From Acinetobacter boissieri (lineage in GTDB: Bacteria > Pseudomonadota > Gammaproteobacteria > Pseudomonadales > Moraxellaceae), in the NCBI RefSeq assembly GCF_900096955.1, contig NZ_FMYL01000003.1, positions 62,001 to 126,000 on the forward strand: DNA of 64,000 nt, given 5' to 3'. Below are positions 1 to 8,579 of this stretch, piece by piece. The translations under genes and the position numbers were made by a program. The first letter of the stretch is position 1. The number at the start of each line of letters is the position of its first letter. Below the pieces are notes generated by a model. The model did no database searches and was not told where the DNA came from. It saw only the letters and a program-made list of their open reading frames with translations.

Positions 1-108
1 ACTCACTTGCTTATACTGTGCCACAGTTAATATATTTCATTTTACACACATCAAAATGCTACTTTAGTAATTAAGTACATGATTGTGTACATACCACTTG
101 AGTGCTTT

Positions 109-1929
109 ATGGCTGTATCTAAAAAGTCTGTTGATATTAAAAACATACGCAATTTCTCTATTATTGCTCACATTGACCACGGTAAATCTACCTTGGCAGA
201 CCGTTTTATTCAAATGTGCGGTGCTTTAGAAGATCGTGAAATGCAAGCACAGTTCCTTGATTCAATGGATATTGAGCGTGAGCGTGGTATTACCATTAAA
301 GCGGCTTCGGTCACGTTGTACTACACCCATTCAAATGGGCAAGAGTATCAACTGAACTTTATTGATACCCCAGGCCACGTTGACTTTTCTTATGAAGTTT
401 CTCGTTCATTGGCCGCTTGTGAAGGTGCATTATTGGTTGTAGATGCTGCGCAAGGTGTAGAGGCACAATCTGTTGCAAACTGTTATACCGCTATAGACCA
501 AGGTCTTGAAGTCTTGGCTGTACTGAACAAAATTGATTTACCGCAAGCCGAGCCTGAGCGTGTTATTCATGAAATTGAAGAGATTATCGGTATAGATGCA
601 ACAGATGCACCGACATGTTCTGCAAAAACAGGGCTTGGCGTAAAAGATGTTCTAGAGCGTTTAGTTGATGTTATTCCTGCACCCGAAGGTGATAGAGAAG
701 ACTCACTACAGGCATTGATTGTGGACTCGTGGTTTGACAACTATCTAGGTGTTGTCTCACTTGTGCGTATTAAGCAAGGACGTATCCGCAAAGGCGATAA
801 AATGCTGGTGAAGTCTACTGGCCAGTCACACGTTGTCACATCTGTGGGTGTATTTAGTCCAAAACACACAGAAACAGGTATGTTGGAAGCTGGTGAAGTC
901 GGCTTTGTGATCGCAGGTATTAAAAATATTTTTGGTGCACCTGTTGGTGATACTCTTACTTTGGTTGGTACACCTAACGTTACATCATTACCTGGTTTTA
1001 AAAAGGTAAAACCACAAGTATATGCAGGTTTATTTCCAATCGATGCCAGTGACTTTGAACCTTTCCGTGAAGCATTACAGAAACTACAAATTAACGACTC
1101 TGCACTATTCTTTGAACCTGAAAGTTCAGATGCACTTGGTTTTGGTTTTCGCTGTGGCTTCTTGGGTATGTTGCACATGGAAATTGTGCAAGAGCGTTTA
1201 GAGCGTGAGTATAATTTAGATCTTATCACCTCTGCACCTACAGTAGTCTACGAAGCCTTGACTAAAGGTGGTGAAGTTGTTTATATCGACAGTCCATCAA
1301 AAATGCTAGATGGTACATTGGTTGAAGACTTACGAGAGCCTATTGCAGAATGTCATATTCTTGTGCCTAAAGAATACTTAGGTAACGTTATTACACTGGC
1401 AATTGAACGCCGTGGCGTACAAAAAGACATGAAGTATTTGGGTAATCAAGTATCTATTACATTTGATGTGCCAATGGCTGAAGTTGTGATGGACTTTTTT
1501 GATAAATTGAAGTCATGCTCAAGAGGTTTTGCATCATTAGATTATAACTTTACTCACTTCCAAAGCTCAAACTTAGTGAAAGTAGATGTGCTCATTAATG
1601 GTGATAAAGTGGATGCTCTTGCAATGATTTGCCATCGCAATGAAGCGCGTCAACGTGGTAACTCATTGGTTGAAAAAATGAAAGACCTGATTCCTCGTCA
1701 GATGTTTGATGTTGCGATACAAGCCGCTATTGGTGCACAAATTATTGCTCGCTCTACAGTCAAAGCAATGCGTAAAAACGTGTTAGCAAAATGTTATGGT
1801 GGTGATGTTTCTCGTAAGAAAAAATTGCTTTCAAAACAAAAAGAAGGTAAAAAACGAATGAAGCAGGTTGGTAGTGTTGAAATCCCACAAGAAGCATTTC
1901 TTGCTGCATTACAAATTGATAAAAAATAA
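109..1929 (+). CDS. lepA: Elongation factor 4 (back-translocating GTPase LepA)
   Basis: Ribosome-associated translational GTPase that acts on stalled or mistranslocated ribosomes. I start it at ATG 109 (606 residues) because the protein then begins [17 protein letters not shown], the usual LepA N-terminus; an in-frame ATG at 79 would add ten atypical residues. G1 (AHIDHGKS) is at about residues 20-27, the switch I region (RERGITIKA) at 57-65, G3 (DTPGH) at 86-90 and G4 (NKID) at 140-143. EF-G-like domains follow and the C-terminus is the Lys-rich LepA-specific domain. lepB follows after 16 bases, so the two are probably cotranscribed as in most gammaproteobacteria. Confidence 0.97.
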   Translation: MAVSKKSVDIKNIRNFSIIAHIDHGKSTLADRFIQMCGALEDREMQAQFLDSMDIERERGITIKAASVTLYYTHSNGQEYQLNFIDTPGHVDFSYEVSRSLAACEGALLVVDAAQGVEAQSVANCYTAIDQGLEVLAVLNKIDLPQAEPERVIHEIEEIIGIDATDAPTCSAKTGLGVKDVLERLVDVIPAPEGDREDSLQALIVDSWFDNYLGVVSLVRIKQGRIRKGDKMLVKSTGQSHVVTSVGVFSPKHTETGMLEAGEVGFVIAGIKNIFGAPVGDTLTLVGTPNVTSLPGFKKVKPQVYAGLFPIDASDFEPFREALQKLQINDSALFFEPESSDALGFGFRCGFLGMLHMEIVQERLEREYNLDLITSAPTVVYEALTKGGEVVYIDSPSKMLDGTLVEDLREPIAECHILVPKEYLGNVITLAIERRGVQKDMKYLGNQVSITFDVPMAEVVMDFFDKLKSCSRGFASLDYNFTHFQSSNLVKVDVLINGDKVDALAMICHRNEARQRGNSLVEKMKDLIPRQMFDVAIQAAIGAQIIARSTVKAMRKNVLAKCYGGDVSRKKKLLSKQKEGKKRMKQVGSVEIPQEAFLAALQIDKK

Positions 1930-1945
1930 TCATTAGGATAAGTCC

Positions 1946-2809
1946 ATGGATTTTGATTTTAATTTGATCCTCGTTCCCGTTACTTTAATCTTATTTATAG
2001 TATGGTTACTTGATAAATTGCTTTTTAAGCAACGTGCAAATAACGGACGTGGTAATGAAAATTTTATCGTCACATGGGCTTATGATTTTTGGCCTGTTTT
2101 AGCGATAGTACTGATTTTACGCTCGTTCTTATTTGAGCCATTTAATATTCCATCAGATTCTATGGTGCCAACATTAGAAACAGGTGATTTTATTTTGGTG
2201 AATAAGTTTGATTATGGTGTGCGTTTACCAGTGATTAATAAGAAAGTTATTGATATTGGTGAACCAAAGCGAGGCGAAGTGATTGTATTTCGCTATCCAG
2301 TCAAACCAAGTGTGAGCTACATTAAACGTGTTGTCGGCTTGCCTGGAGACCGAATTGATTTTAGATCAGGTACTTTATTTATTAATGGTCAAAAAATAGT
2401 ATCTGTGAGTACAAGCTTTAGTCGTGAAAAAGATAAACTTTCTTCTTTTTCGACCAGCTATCGTTTAGAAACACTGGGTGAACATCAACATCTTGTACGT
2501 TATTTAGCAGATAGAAACCCGTTGATTGAACAGTTTAATTATGCGCAAAGTCAAAATGATGCATCTTTGATTCCTTTTGTTGCAAAAGATAATTCAACCT
2601 TTATTCAAAGTAATGGGGCAGATTGGTCAGTCACTGTACCAAAAGGTAATTACTTTGCTATGGGTGACAATCGTGATGAAAGTTCAGATGGTCGTTTTTG
2701 GGGCTTTATTCCTGAAGAGAATTTGACAGGTCGTGCGGTATATATATGGATGCATAAAGAACCAGGTTTGAATTTACCAACGTTTAATCGTAACGGTACA
2801 ATTAACTAA
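1946..2809 (+). CDS. lepB: Signal peptidase I
   Basis: Inner-membrane serine-lysine protease that removes signal peptides from exported proteins. Two hydrophobic segments near the N-terminus (about residues 5-25 and 48-62) anchor it. The catalytic Ser lies in IPSDSMVPTL (about residue 72) and the catalytic Lys in YIKRVVGLPGDR (about residue 127); the box MGDNRDESSDGRFWG is near the C-terminus. At 287 residues it is of normal size. An AGGA ribosome site precedes the ATG. Second gene of the lepA block; 208 bases separate it from rnc. Confidence 0.97.
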   Translation: MDFDFNLILVPVTLILFIVWLLDKLLFKQRANNGRGNENFIVTWAYDFWPVLAIVLILRSFLFEPFNIPSDSMVPTLETGDFILVNKFDYGVRLPVINKKVIDIGEPKRGEVIVFRYPVKPSVSYIKRVVGLPGDRIDFRSGTLFINGQKIVSVSTSFSREKDKLSSFSTSYRLETLGEHQHLVRYLADRNPLIEQFNYAQSQNDASLIPFVAKDNSTFIQSNGADWSVTVPKGNYFAMGDNRDESSDGRFWGFIPEENLTGRAVYIWMHKEPGLNLPTFNRNGTIN

Positions 2810-2864
2810 GTAAATATTTAACATCAAGTTATGTTAAAATGTTCCATACTCTTTGTAACGAAGC

Positions 2865-2895
2865 TTATGCACCTTTTTCACTAAAAGGTGCATAA
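2865..2895 (+). promoter_or_regulatory. Perfect 13-bp hairpin in the rnc leader
   Basis: TTATGCACCTTTT (2865-2877) pairs perfectly with AAAAGGTGCATAA (2883-2895) around a TCACT loop. No U-tract follows, so it is a poor intrinsic terminator. It stands about 120 bases before the start of rnc. In E. coli, RNase III cleaves a stem-loop in its own leader to limit its expression; this hairpin is a candidate for the same role. That function is inference. Confidence 0.5.
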
Positions 2896-2917
2896 ATATT
2901 ATGAGGCCATCAGTTAA

Positions 2918-2946
2918 TTGTTACAATGACTTCAAATTTGTTACAA
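2918..2946 (+). repeat. TTGTTACAA direct repeat, 20-bp spacing
   Basis: TTGTTACAA occurs at 2918-2926 and again at 2938-2946. The period is 20 bp, close to two helical turns, so a protein bound to both would sit on one face of the DNA. The repeat lies in the lepB-rnc gap. It may be an operator or chance in AT-rich DNA. Confidence 0.3.
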
Positions 2947-3017
2947 CACACTATCATCATATTTAAGGATTCATTGCACAAAAGCACAAAATCCTCCTTT
3001 AACTTTCGAGAGAGCAG

Positions 3018-3722
3018 TTGACCAAAGGAACATTTAAAAAGCTAAATTATCAGCGTTTGACTTTAAATATTGGCTATGAATTTCAAAGCAGTGATTTATT
3101 ACAGCTTGCTTTAACACACCGTTCGGTCAGTCATAAATATAATTATGAACGATTAGAGTTTCTAGGTGATTCTTTGCTAGGTATGATCATTGCAGATTAT
3201 CTTTACCACAGTTACCCACATGAAAATGAGGGGCGACTAACCCGCATGCGTGCAACTTTAGTCAGACAAGAAGCACTTGGTAAAATTGCAAATGATTTAA
3301 AACTCAGTGAACATTTAATTATGAGCACAGGTGAACTTAAATCGGGTGGGCACCATCGAGAATCTATCTTAGCAGATACTGTTGAAGCAATTATTGGCGC
3401 AATTTATACAGATTGTAGTGACTTAGATGCACTCAAAGAAATTATACTGCGTTGGTATAGCCCTTATTTAAGTCATATAGCACCAACGGACCAACTTAAA
3501 GATCCGAAATCTCGCTTACAAGAATACTTGCAAGCCCGCAAAAAACCATTGCCAATTTATGAAGTAACCCATATACAGGGTGACGCACCAAACCAACACT
3601 TTCAAGTCCTATGTCAAGTGAGTGACTTTTCAGTAGTGTATGGTGAGGGGAGTAGCCGAAGATTTGCAGAGCAAGCTGCTGCGGCAGAAATTTTGAAATT
3701 ATTGGAGCAAAAAACTGCATGA
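3018..3722 (+). CDS. rnc: Ribonuclease III
   Basis: Double-strand-specific endoribonuclease for rRNA processing and mRNA turnover. The start is TTG 3018, preceded by GAGAGAG; the next codons (MTKGTFKK) resemble related RNase III N-termini. The signature NYERLEFLGDSLLG spans about residues 42-55 and carries Glu44, Glu47 and Asp51. A second acidic cluster, DTVEAIIGA, lies near residue 120, and a dsRNA-binding domain fills about 160-230. The stop overlaps the era start as ATGA, indicating translational coupling. The DUF4845 gene found between lepB and rnc in Pseudomonas and many relatives is absent. Confidence 0.96.
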   Translation: MTKGTFKKLNYQRLTLNIGYEFQSSDLLQLALTHRSVSHKYNYERLEFLGDSLLGMIIADYLYHSYPHENEGRLTRMRATLVRQEALGKIANDLKLSEHLIMSTGELKSGGHHRESILADTVEAIIGAIYTDCSDLDALKEIILRWYSPYLSHIAPTDQLKDPKSRLQEYLQARKKPLPIYEVTHIQGDAPNQHFQVLCQVSDFSVVYGEGSSRRFAEQAAAAEILKLLEQKTA

Positions 3723-4747
3723 CGATGCCATCTGACCACAACAACGATGACAACACCCAAGCTTCTGAAAAAAATGATCTCGTGGATCAATTTTTCAAGT
3801 CACAAGATATTCAAATTCCAGCTGACTTTAAAAGCGGTTTTGTTTCGATTGTTGGTCGCCCAAATGTTGGTAAATCAACCTTAATGAACCACTTGCTAGG
3901 GCAAAAGCTTTCGATTACTTCTCGTAAGCCACAGACGACTCGCCATAAAATTATTGGTATTGATAGTCGTGAAAAATCACAAGCCGTGTATGTAGATACA
4001 CCGGGTATGCACAAAAAAGAAGTGCGCGTGATGAATAAAATGATGAACAAGGCTGCATACTCAGCATTGCGTGATGTTAACCTAGTTTTGTTTGTTATTG
4101 ATGGTAAAAAGTGGACACAAAATGACGAGTTAGTGCTTGAAAAGCTAGCCAATGCAGAGATGCCTGTCATTTTAGTTATTAGTAAAATTGATACATTAGA
4201 AGATAAAAAAGCACTACTTCCACTGATTCAAGAGCGTACAAAACTCATGAATTTTGTAGAAATTGTGCCTGTATCTGCACTTAGAGGTGCAAATTTAGAG
4301 CATTTAAGAGAGATAATCTCAAAGTATTTACCATTTGGCCAACCACTTTATGCTTTTGACCAAGTAACAGACCGTTCAGAACGCTTTTTAGCCAGTGAAA
4401 TTATTCGTGAAAAAATTATGCGTCAGCTTGGCGAAGAGCTCCCGTATGATTTAACGGTACAAATTGAATCATTTAAAACTGAAGAACCTAGTGTAAACCC
4501 AAAAACGGGCAAAACAAAACCTGCATGTATGTATATCGATGCTACAATTTTTGTTGACCGCATTGGGCAAAAAGCCATTGTGATTGGTGATAAAGGGGCT
4601 AAACTGAAAAAGATTGGCATGGAAGCTCGTATAGACATGGAAAAAATGTTTGAGCATAAAGTTATGCTGACCTTGTGGGTGAAAGTTAAAGGTGGCTGGT
4701 CTGATGACGAGCGTGCGCTTAAAAGTTTAGGTTATAGCGATATCTAA
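3719..4747 (+). CDS. era: GTPase Era
   Basis: Ribosome-assembly GTPase that binds the 3' end of 16S rRNA. G1 (GRPNVGKST) lies near residues 46-54, G3 (DTPGM) near 95, G4 is SKID, and a C-terminal KH domain contains VIGDKGAKLKKIG. A 40-residue polar N-terminal extension precedes the G domain, which makes it 342 residues, longer than the roughly 300 of E. coli Era. The ATG overlaps the rnc stop; an ATG two codons later (3725) is an equally possible start. Confidence 0.96.
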   Translation: MTMPSDHNNDDNTQASEKNDLVDQFFKSQDIQIPADFKSGFVSIVGRPNVGKSTLMNHLLGQKLSITSRKPQTTRHKIIGIDSREKSQAVYVDTPGMHKKEVRVMNKMMNKAAYSALRDVNLVLFVIDGKKWTQNDELVLEKLANAEMPVILVISKIDTLEDKKALLPLIQERTKLMNFVEIVPVSALRGANLEHLREIISKYLPFGQPLYAFDQVTDRSERFLASEIIREKIMRQLGEELPYDLTVQIESFKTEEPSVNPKTGKTKPACMYIDATIFVDRIGQKAIVIGDKGAKLKKIGMEARIDMEKMFEHKVMLTLWVKVKGGWSDDERALKSLGYSDI

Positions 4748-4773
4748 GTCATTATCTAAAAAGAGGTGAGGTC

Positions 4774-4950
4774 ATGGTGAAAGTATGTTCTGTCTTAGCA
4801 TGTGTACTATTATTGCAAGGGTGTATTACGAGCGTTGTGACTTTACCTGTGAAAGTAGCCTATAAAACAACCAAAGGTGTTGTCAAAGGTACAGCAGCAG
4901 TGGTTGGTGCTGTTATTCCAGATGGCGATGATAAAAAGTCAAAAGACTAA
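4774..4950 (+). CDS. Small lipoprotein (NF038104-like)
   Basis: 58-residue ORF. A short hydrophobic N-terminus ends in the lipobox LLQGC (Cys at about 17), so the mature protein is a lipid-anchored peptide of about 42 residues with a Val/Ala/Gly/Lys-rich segment (KTTKGVVKGTAAVVGAV) and an acidic-lysine tail. AGAGGTGAGG gives a good ribosome site. Its stop abuts the recO ATG directly. It resembles the small lipoproteins annotated as NF038104 in Acinetobacter, from memory. Function unknown. Confidence 0.8.
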   Translation: MVKVCSVLACVLLLQGCITSVVTLPVKVAYKTTKGVVKGTAAVVGAVIPDGDDKKSKD

Positions 4951-5652
4951 ATGCGAAATCAATGTTTACATGGTTATGTGATTCATGCACGTAAGTACAA
5001 AGAGCGTAGCCATATTATTCATTTTTTTAGCCAAGAGTATGGTCGGATTGATGGGGTAGTACGTCAAGCACTACCGCCATTATTTCAACCTGTTGTGCTA
5101 TATGCTTCTGGAAAAAGTGAACTAAAAACATTTAATCAGTTAGAGATTGACCATCAGCCTATTTTTTTGCAGGGCGAGGCTTACTTTTGTGGCTTTTATT
5201 TAAATGAGTTATTGCTCAAGCTATGTCCACTCGAAGATGCTTTAATACAATTATATCAACAATATCACTGTACAATTGATGCATTGCAGTATTTACATAA
5301 AAATAGCCAAGACAAAAATTATCTCAAACAATCATTACGTCAATTTGAATATGTATTATTAAAAGAACTAGGATATGACATTGACTTTAGTGTAGATCAT
5401 TTAGGGCAACCCTTAATAGAGCAAGCACATTATCAATTTTTTGTAGATCAGGGATTTGTACAATCAAACCTAAATCAGTCTTTTCAAGGTAAAGACCTTT
5501 TATCCTTACTGTCTTTTCCCACAGTATCTTTAACGAATGTACAACTTTTAATACTAGGCCGTTTATATCGTCAAATGATTAGCCATTTACTGGGTGATCG
5601 CCCTTTAAAAAGTCGTCAGCTGTGGCTACAGTATTATCAAAATCAACATTAA
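4951..5652 (+). CDS. recO: DNA repair protein RecO
   Basis: Recombination mediator that works with RecR to load RecA on SSB-coated DNA. The N-terminal OB-fold begins with GYVIHARKYKERSHIIHFFSQ, typical of RecO, and a helical C-terminal domain follows (233 residues). The start lies immediately after the stop of the small lipoprotein gene, so translation is probably coupled. Position between era and pdxJ is the conserved order in Pseudomonas and Acinetobacter. The sequence diverges quickly in this family, so the call also rests on context. Confidence 0.9.
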   Translation: MRNQCLHGYVIHARKYKERSHIIHFFSQEYGRIDGVVRQALPPLFQPVVLYASGKSELKTFNQLEIDHQPIFLQGEAYFCGFYLNELLLKLCPLEDALIQLYQQYHCTIDALQYLHKNSQDKNYLKQSLRQFEYVLLKELGYDIDFSVDHLGQPLIEQAHYQFFVDQGFVQSNLNQSFQGKDLLSLLSFPTVSLTNVQLLILGRLYRQMISHLLGDRPLKSRQLWLQYYQNQH

Positions 5653-5664
5653 TGAGGAATGACT

Positions 5665-6405
5665 ATGTCTATTTTGTTAGGTGTAAATATTGACCATGTG
5701 GCAACACTTAGACAAGCACGTGGCACACCGTATCCAGATCCTGTAAAAGCTGCATTATGTTGCGAGAAAGCTGGTGCAGAAGGGATTACTTTACATTTAC
5801 GTGAAGATCGTCGCCATATACAAGATGATGATGTTAGACGTATGCGTCCTTTACTTCAAACACGTATGAATCTAGAAATTGCAGTGACTACAGAAATGGT
5901 CGAATTTGCCAAAGAGATTAAGCCACAACATATTTGTTTTGTACCAGAACGTCGTCAAGAACTAACCACTGAAGGTGGATTAAATGTTGTTGGTCAATTA
6001 GACAAAGTGCGCACAGCAACGCAAGCCTTGGTTGCGGTTGGTTGTGATGTTTCATTGTTTATTGATGCAGACTTTGCTCAAATTGATGCAGCGATTACTT
6101 GTGGTGCACCTACCATTGAATTGCATACAGGTGCATATGCAGATGCAAATACTGTAGAGGAACAATATGCTGAACTACAGCGTATTACTAAAGCTGTCGC
6201 TTATGCGAAGAATAAAGGCTTAGTTGTGAATGCAGGACATGGTTTAAACCTAGAGAATATTGCTCCAATTGCCAAAATTGAAGGCATTCATGAGCTAAAT
6301 ATTGGTCACTCTATTATTGCCGATAGCGTATTTGTTGGTTTAGAAACTGCTGTAAAACAGATGAAACAAGCGATTGCCAATGCAGAGGGTATATGTCAAG
6401 CGTAA
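5665..6405 (+). CDS. pdxJ: Pyridoxine 5'-phosphate synthase
   Basis: Condenses 1-deoxy-D-xylulose 5-phosphate with 3-amino-2-oxopropyl phosphate to give pyridoxine 5'-phosphate, the last ring-forming step of the DXP-dependent vitamin B6 pathway. TIM barrel of 246 residues with [14 protein letters not shown] near the N-terminus, [14 protein letters not shown], and NAGHGLN near residue 190. I prefer ATG 5665 over ATG 5659 because GAGGA (5654-5658) is then about 7 bases upstream. Its end overlaps miaE by 13 bases. Confidence 0.96.
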   Translation: MSILLGVNIDHVATLRQARGTPYPDPVKAALCCEKAGAEGITLHLREDRRHIQDDDVRRMRPLLQTRMNLEIAVTTEMVEFAKEIKPQHICFVPERRQELTTEGGLNVVGQLDKVRTATQALVAVGCDVSLFIDADFAQIDAAITCGAPTIELHTGAYADANTVEEQYAELQRITKAVAYAKNKGLVVNAGHGLNLENIAPIAKIEGIHELNIGHSIIADSVFVGLETAVKQMKQAIANAEGICQA

Positions 6406-7037
6406 ATTATGATGAGCTAATGCAACCTGTGATTGCATTTTTAGGTTGTACAACTCCGCAAGCATGGTTAGATACTGCTAAAAATAATTTAGAATTATTA
6501 ATGCAAGACCATGCAAATTGCGAAAAAAAAGCAGCCAGTACAGCTATGAACTTAATGTTTAGATACAGTTTTTTCTCAGACTTACAGGTTAGACTGGCAC
6601 AGCTTGTACGTGAAGAAATGCTACACTATGAGCAAGTTTTGGGCTTTATGCAAAGACGTGGTCAAGCATGGCAATCGTTAAGTGCAGGGCGTTATGCAGG
6701 TGGCTTACGTAAAGAAGTAAGAACATATGAGCCAGAAGCGCTAATTGATATTTTAATTATTGGTGCTTTTGTAGAAGCACGTTCGTGTGAGCGTTTTTAT
6801 GCTTTAGCTCCAATTGTTGATGACGAGCTTGGTCGTTATTATCGCTATTTACTCAAGTCAGAATCTAGACATTATGAAGACTATATCGCACTTGCAAAAG
6901 AGGTTGCAGAAACCCATAAACTAAAAAATATTAATGAAACGATTTCTTTGCGTGTTGATTTTTTTAGGGAAGTAGAGAAAAAACTTATTTTAGAGCCAGA
7001 TGACGTATTTCGCTTTCATAGCGGTACGCCACATTAA
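6393..7037 (+). CDS. miaE: tRNA-(ms2io6A)-hydroxylase
   Basis: Non-haem diiron enzyme that hydroxylates the isopentenyl group of 2-methylthio-N6-isopentenyladenosine at tRNA position 37. Ferritin-like helical fold of 214 residues with candidate iron ligands in REEMLHYEQ (about residue 70), the Glu in FVEARSCER and ESRHYEDY (about 165). It overlaps the pdxJ end and closes the plus-strand block; a hairpin terminator follows. Confidence 0.92.
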   Translation: MSSVNYDELMQPVIAFLGCTTPQAWLDTAKNNLELLMQDHANCEKKAASTAMNLMFRYSFFSDLQVRLAQLVREEMLHYEQVLGFMQRRGQAWQSLSAGRYAGGLRKEVRTYEPEALIDILIIGAFVEARSCERFYALAPIVDDELGRYYRYLLKSESRHYEDYIALAKEVAETHKLKNINETISLRVDFFREVEKKLILEPDDVFRFHSGTPH

Positions 7038-7041
7038 AAAG

Positions 7042-7082
7042 ATGGAGTCATGAATTTCATTGAAACAAAGCCATGACTCCAT
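7042..7082. terminator. Bidirectional terminator between miaE and DUF2058 gene
   Basis: ATGGAGTCATG (7042-7052) and CATGACTCCAT (7072-7082) form an 11-bp perfect stem with a 19-base loop between two convergent genes. The flanking T-runs are weak. Confidence 0.6.
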
Positions 7083-7086
7083 TGTA

Positions 7087-7620
7087 TTACCACATTAAAT
7101 CATCAGGAATCGCATAAGCTGCATATGGGTCATTCTCGTCAGTCGTTTGGGTGTTTTCTTCAGACTTGTTCCATAAAATAAAGCCTTCCATTTTCTGTTC
7201 AATACGTTCAGCCAATGCTGTGGCGAGTAATACGTATGGAGTCGCTTTTGCAACTACAAGACTTCCTGCAACCAATGCATTATAAACTTGTTGATTAATA
7301 TATATTTTTTTAATTTTTTGCTCATCTATAAACTGATATGCAATTTCACCTTCAGTTTTTTCAATTTTATGTTGTTGAATCATTTGTTGAATATTTGCTT
7401 TAAGTGTTCTTTGTTCAAGTTGTTTTTGTTTTTCTGCATTTAGTTCAAGGTCTTTTTGCTGTTTAGATTGCTGCGTTTTTTCAATATCAGCGATTAAAGA
7501 TGCTTTGTGGTCTTGTCCGGTGCGTTGCTCGTGTTGTGCCTGTTTTGTGATTTTTTTTGCTTTTTTAGAGTCAACTAGACCCGCCTTAAGCAACTGAGCT
7601 TGCAGTGCATTTTTAACCAT
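7087..7620 (-). CDS. DUF2058 family protein (YaiL-like)
   Basis: 177 residues from ATG 7620. The N-terminus (MVKNALQAQLLKAGLVDSKKAKK) is the hallmark of the DUF2058/YaiL family, sometimes described as nucleoprotein or polynucleotide-associated. A long Lys/Gln/Glu-rich helical stretch spans about residues 20-85, followed by a compact domain containing the segment KIYINQQVYNALVAG. A longer ORF from 7650 exists, but the family N-terminus fixes the start at 7620. Molecular function is not established. Confidence 0.85.
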   Translation of the reverse strand: MVKNALQAQLLKAGLVDSKKAKKITKQAQHEQRTGQDHKASLIADIEKTQQSKQQKDLELNAEKQKQLEQRTLKANIQQMIQQHKIEKTEGEIAYQFIDEQKIKKIYINQQVYNALVAGSLVVAKATPYVLLATALAERIEQKMEGFILWNKSEENTQTTDENDPYAAYAIPDDLMW

Positions 7621-7843
7621 GATGTATTCCAATTCCAGTACTAAAAACAAGATACTGTATTATACGCATAAAAATAGTGAGTTACGCTGAACTTTTATCA
7701 TCGTCTATTCATCTATATGATGCAGTTTATAAAAACAATAGACCTTTATCTTTTGTACTGCCTTACATCATATAAATGATTTTATTAAGTTTTTTCTTAC
7801 ATAATTTAAAAGGAGAGAATGTAAATAATAAGTAAAGTATAGC

Positions 7844-8146
7844 TTATTGATAAAACTGAGATACTTTATTTAATATGGTTTGAAAACGTTGGTCTTTTAT
7901 TGAATAAAAAATTTGTTTTCCTGCACGGCGAGTAGTGACTACACCATTTTTACGTAAAATCATTAATTGCTGAGACAGTGTCGGTTGTACAATTTTGGTT
8001 TTCTGCTCAATTTCAGACACATTTAATTCTTCTTGAAGTAAATGACTCAAAATAATTAATCTGTCTTGGTTGGCTAAAGATTTAAGCATAGTCACAATAT
8101 CATTAGATTGTGTTCGGACAACATTCATATTCATTGCAGTATCCAT
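7844..8146 (-). CDS. ArsR-family winged-helix regulator without cysteines
   Basis: 100-residue winged-helix protein: LANQDRLIILSHLLQEELNVSEIE, then the recognition helix region VQPTLSQQLMILRKNGVV and the wing TTRRAGKQIFYSIKD. The layout is closest to BigR/SqrR/NolR-type ArsR proteins, which sense sulfane sulfur through two Cys. This one has no Cys at all, and Ser stands where the first sensing Cys would be in RLIILS. It may respond to another signal. AAGGAAA precedes the ATG. It is divergent from the permease gene across 433 bases. Confidence 0.85.
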   Translation of the reverse strand: MDTAMNMNVVRTQSNDIVTMLKSLANQDRLIILSHLLQEELNVSEIEQKTKIVQPTLSQQLMILRKNGVVTTRRAGKQIFYSIKDQRFQTILNKVSQFYQ

Positions 8147-8579
8147 AAAATATTTCCTTGGTCTATAACTTTATTGATTGAAAATATACAGAATATCTAT
8201 GCATAAAAAATGGATTTGTCATGTAAAAAAGTAAAGCTAATGCTTATTTAGCTCAATTTAAAGCCTGTTGGTAGATAATATTTTATTTGTTCTATTTTAG
8301 TGCAAAATTAATTTAAGTAATACTTTGATTTTATATGCTATCTATTATAGCTTTGCTTTTGAATGTTTGAAGTACTGGATTAAAGTTTGCTGTGAAAAAC
8401 AGAATTGATTTAAAAAACTCAGTCTTACCAATCATATAAATGAATCATCACCTACTTATGAAAGATGATCATCTTTTATTGGCATATTTGTTGCTCTAAC
8501 AAACGAAGGTTTCCATTATTTTATAAATTAATTTTATTGTTTAATCATCCAATAATACAAGCTCAATAGGAGATATACT
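8147..8579. promoter_or_regulatory. Divergent intergenic region with 16-bp palindrome
   Basis: 433 AT-rich bases with no credible gene, between the divergently read ArsR-type regulator and the amino-acid permease. The clearest element is a perfect palindrome AAAGATGATCATCTTT at 8461-8476, about 104 bases before the permease ATG, which is a reasonable operator for a dimeric regulator. Which protein binds it cannot be told from sequence. Confidence 0.45.

Noticed and set aside
741-1229. 162-residue minus-strand ORF inside lepA
   Set aside because: Shadow of a conserved gene, no ribosome site or family features.
2817-2838. TTTAACAT / ATGTTAAA inverted repeat that resembles two XerD arms
   Set aside because: No XerC-type arm with CGCATAA is present; it is a small hairpin after lepB.
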